Numbered from the stretch's first letter, positions 9,935 to 18,904 are shown. The stretch is 64,000 bases of DNA from Alkalicoccobacillus murimartini (GCF_030813245.1 NZ_JAUSUA010000005.1:1-64000), one strand, 5' to 3'. Translations and numbers: made by a program. The notes: generated from the sequence alone by a model not told the origin.

Positions 9935-10060
9935 GTCGCTCCCGGGATGGGGGGCTCGCTTTCCGTGGGAGGCGTTGAACTAAACTGGCTAGCGCCAGTG
10001 TATTTCAACCCTGCCTTTTTATCCCACTGGAGTCGGCCTCCCCATCCCGTCCGCTTGGAG
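9935..10060. repeat. Large imperfect inverted repeat, intergenic
   Basis: GGGATGGGG near 9945 pairs with CCCCATCCC near 10045, and inner arms (CGTGGGA/TCCCACTGG, GTTGAA/TTCAAC) extend the hairpin to about 110 bases. A similar layout, with CCCGTGGGCG and CTCCCATAGGAGTC arms, occurs near 28590-28690. A 65-codon minus-strand reading frame across it lacks a credible gene signature. Confidence 0.6.
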
Positions 10061-10123
10061 AGAGAGTCTTCAAAATACATTAACTGATTTCGAGTAAGCA
10101 TAGGATACGTGATATGAATAATT

Positions 10124-10166
10124 AAAAGACGAAGGATTCTAGATAGAACCTATCGTCTTTGCTTTT
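10124..10166. terminator. Terminator-like hairpin
   Basis: AAGACGA and TCGTCTT arms enclose an AT-rich loop and are followed on the plus strand by TGCTTTT. It could end the 9.4-9.9 kb pair, or face the leftward SDR gene. Confidence 0.5.
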
Positions 10167-10227
10167 GAGTTGGATATATTAGAAAGGAGGATTCGTAAAG
10201 TTCCTTTCAAAGTGTGATACATTTCAA

Positions 10228-10983
10228 TTAAAAATTTGACTTAGATTGTCCTCCGTCGACATTTAGTGTAGCTCCAACGACCCAGCTCGCTTTTTCTGAT
10301 GCAAGAAACACGACGGTGTTTGCGACTTCTTCTGCTGAGCCAAAGCGTCCTGCTGGAATTTCGGCTTCCACAAATGCTTTCATTTTTTCTGGATCCTCAT
10401 CTATGCGCTTTTGCCAATTACCTGAGGGATGAAGAATTGATCCGGGTGCTACACCATTCACTCGGATGCCCGATTTAATGACTTCATCAGCTAGTGACTT
10501 TGTAAAACTAATTAAGGCAGCTTTTGCCCCGTTATACGTTGGCTTGCCACCAGCCTCTCGCCCAAAAATAGATGAGATATTAATAATGGAGCCTGATGAC
10601 TGCTTTTTCATTTCATGAATGGCTAGCTTACTAAAATGAACTGCAGAGAAATAATTGAGGTCAAACGCCTCTTGAAACGTTTGTAGCTCCGTCTGATCAA
10701 TGGTGGTTCCATTGCTACCACCAACATTATTTACTAGGATGTCGATCTGTCCGTATTTCTTTAGAACCTCAGCAAATGCACGTTCACGTTCGCTTTCTAC
10801 CGCAAGATCAGCTTGAATCGCCAAGACTCCAAGCTCCTTTTGACAGGTCTCTAATTCTTCCTTGCCACGGGCCGCAACCGCAACGTTTGCTCCTTCATGT
10901 AAAAATGCCTCAGCAATGGCTCGTCCAATACCTTTTGAACCACCCGTTATGAATACGACCCTATCTTGTAAATGTAAATTCAT
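10228..10983 (-). CDS. Short-chain dehydrogenase/reductase
   Basis: A 251-residue classical SDR. It has the Rossmann motif FITGGSKGIGRAI, NNVGGSNG, catalytic Ser in NISSIFG, and YNGAK giving the YX3K pair. The C-terminal WVVGATLNVDGG is typical. It is probably an NAD(P)-dependent alcohol or oxoacyl reductase; substrate cannot be told from sequence. Its ATG overlaps the mutY stop by one base (TAATG), so the two genes are coupled, although no shared pathway is evident. Confidence 0.85.
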   Translation of the reverse strand: MNLHLQDRVVFITGGSKGIGRAIAEAFLHEGANVAVAARGKEELETCQKELGVLAIQADLAVESERERAFAEVLKKYGQIDILVNNVGGSNGTTIDQTELQTFQEAFDLNYFSAVHFSKLAIHEMKKQSSGSIINISSIFGREAGGKPTYNGAKAALISFTKSLADEVIKSGIRVNGVAPGSILHPSGNWQKRIDEDPEKMKAFVEAEIPAGRFGSAEEVANTVVFLASEKASWVVGATLNVDGGQSKSNF

Positions 10984-12074
10984 TACGCTTCACCTCTTAT
11001 CGTGTGTGTAATAATTTTCTGATGTGAAACCGGAAAGGCGTATTGTTCAAGCTCACCCTGTGATACCCACTTCAAACTTGTACCCGATGCACTCTCCGCT
11101 TGTTTTGCTTTTGCTTCAAAAACCGAGATGTTCCAAATGATATGGGAAAATACATGTTCAATATACTGGATGGGTTCCCCGTGTGTGTAAGTCTCAATCC
11201 CATATCCATTCATTAAAGCCTCCTCTAACTCCTCTTTGGCAGAAACGGAAGATACTTCGAAGTTAGGGAATTGCCAAAGACCAGCAAGCAAGCCTGTCTC
11301 TGGACGTTTTTCAATGAGGTATTCATTTTTATTATTTTTAATCAGAAATGCCGCCATGTTTTTTGGTATAGCTTTTTTCTTTTTGGTTTTAACAGGTAAT
11401 TGATTTTGTAACCCTTGGTGATACGCTCCACAATGACTTTGTACTGGGCAAAGCAAACACCCAGGAGATGTTGGTGTACAGACAAGAGCACCTAATTCCA
11501 TTAACCCTTGATTAAAAGCAGATGGATCTTCTGGATCAATTAATTCGTACAACTCACGTTCAAATGTTTTACGTGTTTTTACTTTTGCGATATCTTCATC
11601 AATGACTAATACTCTTGATAAGACTCTCATCACATTGCCATCTACTGCCGGCTCCGCTTTATCATAAGCAATACTTAAGATGGCTCCTGCTGTATATGGG
11701 CCAACTCCTTTTAAATTTGATATTTCCTCTCTTGTATCCGGAACTACTCCATTATAATGAGAGACAACTTCACGAACGGCGGTTTGCAAATTCCGTACGC
11801 GGGAATAATAACCAAGACCTTCCCATGCTTTAAGAATTTCATCTTCTGATGCTTCAGCTAGATTCTCTAATTCAGGAAACTGACGCATGAAGTTCAGATA
11901 ATATGGAATAACAGTATCAACTCGTGTTTGTTGTAGCATAATTTCAGATACCCAGACTCGGTAGGGATCTTTATTCTCTCTCCAGGGTAATTCACGTTGA
12001 TTCTGATAAAACCAAGTGACTAAATTGGAGCGGAATTCATTGATGTTTATTTGATCTGTACAGTGTAATATCAA
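10983..12074 (-). CDS. mutY: A/G-specific adenine glycosylase MutY
   Basis: A 363-residue base-excision repair enzyme that removes adenine mispaired with 8-oxoguanine. WVSEIMLQQTRVDTVIPYY, the helix-hairpin-helix LKGVGPYTAGAIL with AVDGNVMRVLSRV, and the 4Fe-4S motif C-X6-C-X2-C-X5-C (about residues 200-216) are all present. The C-terminal NUDIX-like domain (about 240-360) recognises 8-oxoG. It starts with TTG behind AAGGAG. It corresponds to B. subtilis yfhQ by position. Confidence 0.93.
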   Translation of the reverse strand: MILHCTDQININEFRSNLVTWFYQNQRELPWRENKDPYRVWVSEIMLQQTRVDTVIPYYLNFMRQFPELENLAEASEDEILKAWEGLGYYSRVRNLQTAVREVVSHYNGVVPDTREEISNLKGVGPYTAGAILSIAYDKAEPAVDGNVMRVLSRVLVIDEDIAKVKTRKTFERELYELIDPEDPSAFNQGLMELGALVCTPTSPGCLLCPVQSHCGAYHQGLQNQLPVKTKKKKAIPKNMAAFLIKNNKNEYLIEKRPETGLLAGLWQFPNFEVSSVSAKEELEEALMNGYGIETYTHGEPIQYIEHVFSHIIWNISVFEAKAKQAESASGTSLKWVSQGELEQYAFPVSHQKIITHTIRGEA

Positions 12075-12087
12075 CTGTATTCACTCC

Positions 12088-12396
12088 TTATGCTTTTTGA
12101 CGAAAGGCCCAACAATGCAATTTAGTTAAGCCACCTTCTATATAAATGTCTAATTCTGAAAATAAAGGATGGTTTTTGGTTTGACGCAGCTCTTTTAAAC
12201 GCTGATAATGGGAGAACGATGCAACCTCAAACATTTCAACATACAACAAAGGTTGATCAGCAGCTTCAAACCATTCAATCTGAGAAGCACCTTCTTCAGA
12301 TAATGTTTTGATTACAGAAGGCATGAGTTGCTCATACGCTTCTTTTGCTTCTCCTTGAACTTTATATTCAATAAAAACTCGAATTGATTTATCCAT
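12088..12396 (-). CDS. Conserved hypothetical, likely dimeric alpha-beta barrel
   Basis: A 102-residue cytosolic protein. Alternating strands and helices (RVFIEYKVQG, YEQLMPSVIKTLSEEG, LLYVEMFEV, CWAFRQ) look like the ferredoxin-like dimeric alpha-beta barrel of ABM/NIPSNAP-type proteins, but no catalytic motif stands out. It lies 13 bases upstream of mutY on the same strand and is probably cotranscribed with it. Function unknown. Confidence 0.6.
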   Translation of the reverse strand: MDKSIRVFIEYKVQGEAKEAYEQLMPSVIKTLSEEGASQIEWFEAADQPLLYVEMFEVASFSHYQRLKELRQTKNHPLFSELDIYIEGGLTKLHCWAFRQKA

Positions 12397-12454
12397 AGCA
12401 TAACATCCTTAACTTTTTTTTAGATACAACCATTAAAGGGGGCTCCCTAGTTAC

Positions 12455-13438
12455 ATGGATACAAGTACACATATAGTGATGGGAATTGGCCTTGGTGGAC
12501 TAGCTACAATAGATCCAGCCGTCGCCACAAACCCTGTAATGCCAGGTGCTGTTATGATTGCCGCTATCATTGGCTCTCAGGCTCCTGACTTTGATACCAT
12601 TTTAAAATTGCGAAATAATGCCGTTTATATACGGAATCATCGAGGACTGACACATTCCATACCAGCCATCGTTATCTGGTCTTTTCTTATATCAAGTATT
12701 ATTGCTTTGTTTGTAAATGGGTCTAATTGGCCCACATTACTTCTTTGGACTTTTATTGCTGTTTTTTTGCATGTATTTGTTGATATCTTTAATGCCTATG
12801 GAACCCAGGCTTTGCGACCTTTCTCAAATCGATGGATTGCATTAGGAATTATTAATATCTTTGATCCATTCATTTTTTCAGCTCATTTAATTGCTATTCT
12901 TATTTGGTGGAGTGAGCTGGCGCCAGCAGGGCCTGTTTTTCTTGGCTTGTACGGATTGTTAATCCTCTATTATGGGTGGAGAATAATTGAGAAACGTCGA
13001 GTCGTTCAAAACGCGAAAGAACTACACCCGGATGCCACACATATATTTGTGTCACCATCGATTCGTTGGAATCAGTGGCATTTAGTTATTAGAACACCGA
13101 ACATGCTGCATGTAGCCGAATCGAAACAAAGAACGATTAACTTTTTTGAACGCTACCAGTTTGTTCCGATTCCTGAGACAACGATTATTAATGCAGCAAG
13201 AAAAGATCCGAACCTCTCTGCCTTCCTTTCCTTCTCACCAACGTACAGATGGGAAGTAGATGAAAGCAATGAAGGCATCCAAGAAGTACGGTTCTATGAT
13301 TTACGATATCGAAGCAAAGGACATTACCCTTTTGTTGCTATTGTACAAATGGATGAAAACTTCTCCATCGTTTCATCCTATACAGGCTGGGTCTTTAGTG
13401 AAGAAACTTTACAAAAAAAATTAAAGGTCGTGACTTAA
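12455..13438 (+). CDS. yfhP: Membrane-bound metal-dependent hydrolase, YfhP/YdjM family
   Basis: A 327-residue integral membrane protein of the DUF457 (YdjM/LexA-binding inner-membrane) family. The N-terminal THIVMGIG and the RNHRGLTHS segment hold the family's histidine and aspartate metal ligands (also QAPDFD and FVDIFNAYGTQ). About four membrane segments lie in residues 15-180, followed by a soluble C-terminal domain. It starts with ATG behind AAAGGGGG. In B. subtilis yfhP is next to mutY, as here, and negatively affects yfhQ and others; this link is from the family, not from the sequence. Confidence 0.82.
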   Translation: MDTSTHIVMGIGLGGLATIDPAVATNPVMPGAVMIAAIIGSQAPDFDTILKLRNNAVYIRNHRGLTHSIPAIVIWSFLISSIIALFVNGSNWPTLLLWTFIAVFLHVFVDIFNAYGTQALRPFSNRWIALGIINIFDPFIFSAHLIAILIWWSELAPAGPVFLGLYGLLILYYGWRIIEKRRVVQNAKELHPDATHIFVSPSIRWNQWHLVIRTPNMLHVAESKQRTINFFERYQFVPIPETTIINAARKDPNLSAFLSFSPTYRWEVDESNEGIQEVRFYDLRYRSKGHYPFVAIVQMDENFSIVSSYTGWVFSEETLQKKLKVVT

Positions 13439-13442
13439 GCGG

Positions 13443-13482
13443 TAAAAAGGAGGTTGACCATCATGGTCCCCTCCTTTTTTGT
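13443..13482. terminator. Bidirectional terminator between yfhP and yfhJ
   Basis: AAAAAGGAGG with an inner GACCATCATGGTC stem pairs with CCTCCTTTTTT, between two convergent genes. Confidence 0.82.
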
Positions 13483-13488
13483 GGTCAA

Positions 13489-13737
13489 TTATCCGTTCAA
13501 ATGATTAAACTTCTGCTGTCCGGGTTTATAGCGGTGTAAATACGGACCATATTGATCAATCCATTTGATAACGACAGCTTCTGTCGTTTCTGGACCTCTA
13601 TAAGGTCTGCCTGCTTTAGCACGGGTGGCATCAAAGTCTTCCCAAAGGCTTTCCACCCACGTTCTTGCCTGTTCATGCGAGAGTTCTGAGTTACGGGCAA
13701 GTAGTCGTTCTGCCAGCTGTTCAAATATGCTTTCCAT
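13489..13737 (-). CDS. yfhJ: YfhJ, WVELL-family protein
   Basis: An 82-residue soluble protein. ARTWVESLWEDFDATRAKAGRP contains the WVELL-type signature of the YfhJ family, and the C-terminal IKWIDQYGPYLHRYKPGQ is also conserved. AAGGAGG precedes the ATG. Function unknown; order next to yfhP and sspK is as in B. subtilis. Confidence 0.82.
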   Translation of the reverse strand: MESIFEQLAERLLARNSELSHEQARTWVESLWEDFDATRAKAGRPYRGPETTEAVVIKWIDQYGPYLHRYKPGQQKFNHLNG

Positions 13738-13826
13738 TATTCAATCCTCCTTACAAAAATTACGTCTTATAGTTCTATGTGATCCGCACACAATACAAGT
13801 AGGCCACCAGGAGAGGAGGCTGCAGC

Positions 13827-13982
13827 ATGAGGAACAAAGCATCTCATTTTCCGGGACGGATCTCCTTATCAGGAGAGCCAAAAGCAAAACCGGAGTTCTC
13901 TTCAAAACGTGCTGATGGTACGATTGCGGATCGACCACAGGAGCGTATGTTAAGCTCCAATACCAATCATTCAAACAAATGA
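13827..13982 (+). CDS. sspK: Small acid-soluble spore protein K
   Basis: A 51-residue basic protein: MRNKASHFPG at the N-terminus, GEPKAKPEFSSKRADGTI in the middle and PQERM near the C-terminus. The GEP-(x)-KRADG(S/T)I-(x)-PQERM pattern is that of the minor spore protein SspK. GAGAGGAGG lies 6 bases before the ATG. It is divergent from yfhJ, the arrangement found in B. subtilis, and would be expressed in the forespore from a SigG-type promoter. Confidence 0.87.
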   Translation: MRNKASHFPGRISLSGEPKAKPEFSSKRADGTIADRPQERMLSSNTNHSNK

Positions 13983-14002
13983 TGACGGAGGTGGCAAGTG
14001 TA

Positions 14003-14155
14003 ATGAGTAAGAAACAATCTTTCACATCTCACTACAAAGATCCTTTCCAATCCCCTCGAGCTAACGCCAAAAAATCGTTTAATCAAGTAAATGGCGAAAC
14101 CGAGCAGAGTCAGCACAACATCATTTTAGAGAAGCAAATGAGAACCCGAACGTAA
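14003..14155 (+). CDS. YpzG-like small protein
   Basis: A 50-residue protein. YKDPFQSPRANAKKSFNQVN followed by GETEQSQ and a LEKQMRTR tail matches the pattern of the YpzG family, small spore-former proteins of unknown function. It begins 20 bases after sspK with GGAGGTG upstream of the ATG and ends before a terminator, so sspK and this gene probably form one sporulation unit. Confidence 0.75.
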   Translation: MSKKQSFTSHYKDPFQSPRANAKKSFNQVNGETEQSQHNIILEKQMRTRT

Positions 14156-14173
14156 GCTACACCATTCGTCTGG

Positions 14174-14200
14174 AGCAGGGAATATACTTCCCTGCTTTTT
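14174..14200 (+). terminator. Terminator of the sspK unit
   Basis: AGCAGGGAA and TTCCCTGCT form a perfect stem followed by TTTT. Confidence 0.85.
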
Positions 14201-14230
14201 ATTGCTTTATTGCTTTATTGCTTTATTGCT
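14201..14230. repeat. 8-bp tandem repeat at the yfhH stop
   Basis: ATTGCTTT is repeated three times plus a partial copy. The yfhH stop codon (14223-14225) lies in the last copies, so slippage could change the C-terminal end of YfhH. Confidence 0.8.
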
Positions 14231-14531
14231 CAATCAAAGAAATTGGAATTCCTTCTAGTTTGGACTCGTTGTTTCTATAGCCCCATGCAAATTGCCCATT
14301 CATATATGAAATAGAGAAAGTGGTTTCTCCATCTTTTAATTGATACGTTTCTCCTGGATTAAAATCATTCGGGTCAAGAAGATAAGCCTTCGCTAATAGG
14401 ACTCTTCGTTCGTACACAGCAAACTCATTGAGCATCCCCATCTGTTCTGCTTTTCTTGCCCGCTCATTAAGTGCCGTGATCTCTTGTCTTAATTCAGGTT
14501 TTGTCATGTCACTAAAACGTTTGTCGCTCAT
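14223..14531 (-). CDS. yfhH: YfhH family protein
   Basis: A 102-residue soluble protein. The helical N-terminal half (SDMTKPELRQEITALNERAR, AEQMGMLNEFAVYERR) and the beta-rich C-terminal half (LLDPNDFNPGETYQL, FAWGYRN) match YfhH (DUF1811, SH3-like C-terminus). Its ATG overlaps the recX stop (ATGA), so it is coupled to recX. Function unknown; order recX-yfhH is conserved in Bacillus. Confidence 0.85.
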   Translation of the reverse strand: MSDKRFSDMTKPELRQEITALNERARKAEQMGMLNEFAVYERRVLLAKAYLLDPNDFNPGETYQLKDGETTFSISYMNGQFAWGYRNNESKLEGIPISLIEQ

Positions 14532-15349
14532 GTCTCATCGTCCTCTCTTTCATGCTCATCCAAATAGGCTTCAATCAACTGAACTGAGAACCCCTTTTGA
14601 TACAATGCCTGTTTCATTTTAAGCCTATATTCTTTTCCTGTATACTTTGATGCGTATTTTCGTTCTAATTTAACTGCCTGAAAAAGTAATGCTTGTTGTT
14701 CATCAGCTTCCTCTGCTGGATCCATGTCTTGAAGAACTTCTTGGATCAGCCCAGATGAAAAGCCTTTTCCCTGAAGCTGCTGATATAATTTTTGTTTTTG
14801 TTTTGATCTGGACTCCTTAGCAGTCTTTCGTGTTTGCTTGTCCACCCACTTTTGGATTAATTCCTTCTCACTCTCTTCACTGAATTGGTCAATGGCTTCT
14901 TCCGTTACATGTTGACCTACCCCTTTTTGCTTCAGCTCCTGCTTAAGTTTCATCGGTCCTTTAATTTGGGTGGCTGACTTACTCCTTACATAGGAAGAAG
15001 CAAACGCTTGATCATCTAAATAGCCAAGCTCCTTAAATTTTTCGAGCGCGGCTTTTATATGCTCAGGTTGTCTCTCTTTTTTTTCAAGGTAATCAGTCAT
15101 TTCATGAACCGTGCGCATTCGGTACGAGAGATAATGAAGTCCAAGGTTGATCGTCTTTTTCTTTTCATCCTCTTCAATGAGTTCTTTAATTTCCTTCTCA
15201 TTAATCTCTAAGCCCTTGCTTAAATTATATTTGACAAAAACATCTTGATCGACAGCAAAACCAAACTCTTCTTTACCTGCCTTACTCAAATAGATGTTTA
15301 AACGGTCTTTGTTACGTTTTTGCATAGTTATGCGACTAATAACAGCCAT
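14528..15349 (-). CDS. recX: Recombination regulator RecX
   Basis: A 273-residue protein that modulates RecA filaments. Tandem three-helix repeats typical of RecX are visible (LHYLSYRMRTVHEMTDYLEK, LGYLDDQAFASSYVRSKS, KGPMKLKQELKQKGVG). Bacillus RecX proteins are usually about 260-270 residues, so this is full length. AAGGAGGTGCGTC precedes the ATG. It is followed by yfhH in a coupled pair. Confidence 0.9.
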   Translation of the reverse strand: MAVISRITMQKRNKDRLNIYLSKAGKEEFGFAVDQDVFVKYNLSKGLEINEKEIKELIEEDEKKKTINLGLHYLSYRMRTVHEMTDYLEKKERQPEHIKAALEKFKELGYLDDQAFASSYVRSKSATQIKGPMKLKQELKQKGVGQHVTEEAIDQFSEESEKELIQKWVDKQTRKTAKESRSKQKQKLYQQLQGKGFSSGLIQEVLQDMDPAEEADEQQALLFQAVKLERKYASKYTGKEYRLKMKQALYQKGFSVQLIEAYLDEHEREDDET

Positions 15350-15443
15350 GACGCACCTCCTTGTTCATTAGAAAAGAATTATCTTTAGTTATAAGAAATT
15401 CGGGTATACTCACTTTAACATCATACACTGAAGGAGAGTTTAT

Positions 15444-16346
15444 ATGAAGATCGCAATTACAGGCGGAAGCGGATTTATTGGTCAAAAGCTGACCTCACAA
15501 TTAGCATCATCTGGCCATGAGGTATTCATTTTAACAAGAAACATTGATGGGAAAAACCCAAGCGAACACGTATCTTACGTAGAATGGTTAACGGACGTCG
15601 CGAAGCCAGAAAAGCAATTAGAGGGAATCGATGCATTCGTAAACCTTGCAGGCGAATCGATCATGGGACGTTGGACAGATAAAAAGAAACAACAAATCAT
15701 GAATAGCCGAATCGAAGCGACTCAAGCTGTATTAGAGATCATCAAAAATCTCGAAGCAAAACCAAAAGTATTAGTGAATGCATCAGCTATTGGCTATTAC
15801 GGAGTATCAGAAACCAAAGAATTTATAGAAGGATCGACTCCTGAGACCGCTAATTTCCTATCTGATGTCACTGAGAGATGGGAAGCTGAAGCTGCTAAAG
15901 CAAGTGAGCTTGGACTTAGAGTGGTTTATGGTCGTATAGGAATTGTTCTTGATAAAAATGAAGGAGCTCTACCCAAAATGGTACTACCATATAAGCTATT
16001 AGCTGGGGGGACACTCGGAACCGGCAAACAATGGGTATCGTGGATTCACATTAATGATCTTGCTGCTATGTATCAGTTTGCTTTAGAAAATGACTCAGTT
16101 TCAGGAGCCTTTAATATTACTGCTCCTAATCCGATGCAAATGATTGAATTTGGTCATACCATCGCAAAAGTGATGAAACGACCTCATTGGCTACCAGCTC
16201 CTTCTATGGCAATCAACATCGCGCTAGGAGAAATGAGCACATTATTGCTAGATGGACAAAAAGTATTCCCAAGAAAAGCGAAGGAATCTGGATATACATT
16301 TACCTATAGCGAGCTGAAGCCTGCTTTAGAGCATTTATTAGGATAA
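15444..16346 (+). CDS. yfhF: TIGR01777-type NAD(P)-binding epimerase-like protein YfhF
   Basis: A 300-residue atypical SDR. The N-terminal ITGGSGFIGQKLTSQL binds the dinucleotide. VNLAGESIMGRWTDKKKQQI, SAIGYYG and GTGKQWVSWIHINDLA are signatures of the TIGR01777 (SulA/YfcH) family. It is divergent from recX, as in B. subtilis yfhF. The biochemical role is unknown; these proteins are often called cell-division inhibitor homologues without firm evidence. Confidence 0.88.
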   Translation: MKIAITGGSGFIGQKLTSQLASSGHEVFILTRNIDGKNPSEHVSYVEWLTDVAKPEKQLEGIDAFVNLAGESIMGRWTDKKKQQIMNSRIEATQAVLEIIKNLEAKPKVLVNASAIGYYGVSETKEFIEGSTPETANFLSDVTERWEAEAAKASELGLRVVYGRIGIVLDKNEGALPKMVLPYKLLAGGTLGTGKQWVSWIHINDLAAMYQFALENDSVSGAFNITAPNPMQMIEFGHTIAKVMKRPHWLPAPSMAINIALGEMSTLLLDGQKVFPRKAKESGYTFTYSELKPALEHLLG

Positions 16347-16388
16347 TAAAGCGTATTCGTAGCAATGTGAGAAATTCTTACTTTTGTG

Positions 16389-16413
16389 GTTTAAACCTTA
16401 GCACATCGGGTAC
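16389..16413 (+). promoter_or_regulatory. SigB-type promoter for ectABC
   Basis: GTTTAA (16389-16394), a 13-base spacer, and GGGTAC (16408-16413) match the general-stress sigma-B consensus GTTTAA-N12-14-GGGTAT at 11 of 12 positions. It lies about 190 bases before ectA. It would link ectoine synthesis to osmotic and general stress. The rest of the 255-base gap holds no gene; a closer SigA promoter is possible near 16550-16585 but not clear. Confidence 0.6.
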
Positions 16414-16601
16414 TTATATACAGGAATCAACATGATGCAGGGGGCTACGTCTGCTCATTCAGACTAAGAGGCTTTAATACAGTTTAATGGCTTATTAACT
16501 CGTTTGCCTCTATGTTTGGTTCACGTTACTATTGTGAGTGGAGTTTCTTTCCAAATGCATCTAAATAATAAAATACGGATGTTTAAAAAGGGGTGAAGAC
16601 A

Positions 16602-17105
16602 ATGAGCAAACAAACAGCAACCATCGTTCCAGTTACATTCGAGAAACCAAAAAAAGAAGACAGTTCCGCAATGTGGAACCTTGTGAATGAATCCACACTC
16701 GATCAGAACTCACCTTACAAGTATATGATGATGGCTGATTTCTTTACCGATACGTGTGTGGTAGCCAAACAGGATGATGAACTTGTTGGGTTTGTCACAG
16801 CTTTTATTCAACCAGAACGTCCAGATACTTTATTTATTTGGCAAGTTGGTGTAGACGCATCACAACGTGGAAAAGGGTTAGCTTCTAAGATGATTACAGA
16901 GCTAATTACCTGGAATGCCAAGGATATTAAATATCTAGAGGCAACTGTTACACCTTCTAATCAAGCATCACGTGCATTATTTAATAAGCTTGGACGTGAG
17001 CTAGACACTGAATGTGAGATCTCAGATCACTTTTCCGCTTCCTTATTTCCTGATGACAGTCACGAAAAAGAACAAATGTTTAGAGTAGGTCCATTTAAGA
17101 TTTAA
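16602..17105 (+). CDS. ectA: L-2,4-diaminobutyrate N-gamma-acetyltransferase EctA
   Basis: A GNAT enzyme of 167 residues that acetylates diaminobutyrate, the second step of ectoine synthesis. FEKPKKEDSSAMWNLV and SPYKYMMMADFF are EctA signatures, the acetyl-CoA loop is VDASQRGKGLASKM, and ATVTPSNQASRALFNKLG is conserved. ATG 16602 is preferred, with AAGGGGTG 8 bases upstream; a GTG three codons earlier overlaps that site. First gene of ectABC. Confidence 0.95.
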   Translation: MSKQTATIVPVTFEKPKKEDSSAMWNLVNESTLDQNSPYKYMMMADFFTDTCVVAKQDDELVGFVTAFIQPERPDTLFIWQVGVDASQRGKGLASKMITELITWNAKDIKYLEATVTPSNQASRALFNKLGRELDTECEISDHFSASLFPDDSHEKEQMFRVGPFKI

Positions 17106-17144
17106 TGATACGTTTTATATTTTAAAGGAGGAGTACACCCTAAC

Positions 17145-18434
17145 ATGACTCAAAAAACGGATATGAACATATTTGAACAGATGGAATCCGAGGTTCGCAG
17201 CTATTGCCGTAGCTTTCCGACCGTTTTTACTAAGGCTAAAGGCCATAAAATGTGGGACGAGGAAGGAAAGGAATATATTGATTTCTTCTCAGGTGCCGGT
17301 GCACTAAACTATGGTCATAACGATCCTTTGATGAAAGAGAAGCTAGTTGACTACATTATGAGTGATGGCATTACTCACTCTCTTGATATGGGAACTACTC
17401 AAAAAGCTATTTTTCTACAAGAGTTTAATGATACGATCCTAAAACCACGTGACATGAATTATAAAGTAATGTTCCCTGGACCAACTGGAACGAATACGGT
17501 AGAGAGTGCATTAAAGCTTGCTCGAAAAGTAACTGGCCGTACCGATATCATTAGCTTCACAAACGGTTTTCATGGTATGACAATCGGAGCATTATCAGTA
17601 ACAGGTAATTCATTTAAACGTAAGGGTGCAGGTATTCCTCTTACTAATACAGTAACAATGCCCTATGACAATTTTGTCAGCGAGGAACTCGACACTCTGG
17701 AGTATCTCGAGCGCTTCCTAGATGATGGAGGTAGCGGTGTAGCCATTCCGGCAGCCATTATTCTCGAGACAGTCCAAGGTGAAGGCGGAATTAACGCTGC
17801 CCGATTCGAGTGGCTTAAAAAAGTGGAGGACATCTGCAAACGTTGGGACATCCTTCTGATTGTTGATGATGTTCAAGCAGGTATAGGTAGAACTGGTACA
17901 TTCTTCAGCTTTGAAAAAGCAGGAATTAAGCCAGATATCGTATGTCTCTCAAAATCAATCAGCGGTTATGGAATTCCACTTGCATTAACATTAATCAAAC
18001 CAGAATATGATATCTGGGAGCCTGGCGAGCACAACGGAACGTTCCGTGGAAACAATCACGCGTTCGTTACAGCAACGGCTGCTCTTTCTTACTGGAAAGA
18101 TGACAGCTTTGAAAAGAAAATTGCTAAGCAATCTGAGCGTATCTACTCATTCCTAGAAGAGATCGTGGCAAAATATCCACAGCTAGAAGGCCAAGTTCGC
18201 GGTCGTGGATTTATGGTTGGAGTATGTTCAGCTAAAGAAGGTCTTGCAGAGAGCGTAGCAAAAGAAGCATTTGCTCGCGGACTTATTATGGAAACAGCTG
18301 GACCAAATGACGAGGTCTTCAAACTATTCCCTCCTCTAACCATCACTGATGAAGGTCTTGAGCAAGGATTCCGTATCATTGAAGAAGCCGTAGAATCAGC
18401 AGTAAATCCTAAAGAACTTGTAGCAAACGCATAA
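17145..18434 (+). CDS. ectB: Diaminobutyrate-2-oxoglutarate transaminase EctB
   Basis: A 429-residue PLP aminotransferase that forms L-2,4-diaminobutyrate from aspartate semialdehyde and glutamate. [61 protein letters not shown] and the PLP lysine in [10 protein letters not shown] are EctB hallmarks. AAAGGAGGAG precedes the ATG. It sits 39 bases after ectA and 23 bases before ectC. Confidence 0.95.
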   Translation: MTQKTDMNIFEQMESEVRSYCRSFPTVFTKAKGHKMWDEEGKEYIDFFSGAGALNYGHNDPLMKEKLVDYIMSDGITHSLDMGTTQKAIFLQEFNDTILKPRDMNYKVMFPGPTGTNTVESALKLARKVTGRTDIISFTNGFHGMTIGALSVTGNSFKRKGAGIPLTNTVTMPYDNFVSEELDTLEYLERFLDDGGSGVAIPAAIILETVQGEGGINAARFEWLKKVEDICKRWDILLIVDDVQAGIGRTGTFFSFEKAGIKPDIVCLSKSISGYGIPLALTLIKPEYDIWEPGEHNGTFRGNNHAFVTATAALSYWKDDSFEKKIAKQSERIYSFLEEIVAKYPQLEGQVRGRGFMVGVCSAKEGLAESVAKEAFARGLIMETAGPNDEVFKLFPPLTITDEGLEQGFRIIEEAVESAVNPKELVANA

Positions 18435-18457
18435 ACGAAACTGGAGGGGTCAAGAAG

Positions 18458-18856
18458 ATGAAAGTAGTATCGCTAAAAGACGTAATCGGATCAGAAAATG
18501 AAGTAAAAGCAGAAAACGGAAACTGGGTTAGTCGTCGTCTATTGTTTAAAAAAGATGGCATGGGTTACTCAGTAAATGACACAGTTATTCATGCAGGAAC
18601 TGAAACACACATCTGGTATCAAAATCACCTTGAAGCGGTTTATTGCATCGAAGGCTCTGGTGAAGTAGAAACGATTAAAGATGGCAAAGTATGGCCAATT
18701 CAAGCCGGTGATATCTATGCACTTGACGAGCATGACGAGCATCTTCTACGTGCACATGAAGGTGGCGATATGCGTATGGTTTGTGTCTTTAATCCACCGC
18801 TAACAGGAAAAGAACATCATGATGAGAACGGTGTTTATCCTGTAGATGAAGATTAA
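18458..18856 (+). CDS. ectC: Ectoine synthase EctC
   Basis: A 132-residue cupin that cyclises N-gamma-acetyl-diaminobutyrate to ectoine. [37 protein letters not shown] and [20 protein letters not shown] carry the cupin metal-binding residues (Glu, Tyr, His). Full length for the family. Last gene of the operon, followed by a terminator. No ectD hydroxylase gene follows, so the window supports ectoine but not hydroxyectoine. Confidence 0.95.
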   Translation: MKVVSLKDVIGSENEVKAENGNWVSRRLLFKKDGMGYSVNDTVIHAGTETHIWYQNHLEAVYCIEGSGEVETIKDGKVWPIQAGDIYALDEHDEHLLRAHEGGDMRMVCVFNPPLTGKEHHDENGVYPVDED

Positions 18857-18869
18857 TAGGTAGACATTC

Positions 18870-18896
18870 GAGGGGGGATTTCCCCCTCTTTTTTTA
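18870..18896 (+). terminator. ectABC terminator
   Basis: GAGGGGGGA and TCCCCCTC form a GC-rich hairpin followed by seven T residues. Confidence 0.88.
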
Positions 18897-18904
18897 TATT
18901 AAAA

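Noticed and set aside
9904-10101. 65-codon minus-strand frame
   Set aside because: It lies in the large inverted repeat; repeat structure explains the open frame.
13741-14025. 94-codon minus-strand frame opposite the spore genes
   Set aside because: sspK-like and YpzG-like genes on the plus strand have family signatures and binding sites; the opposite frame has none.
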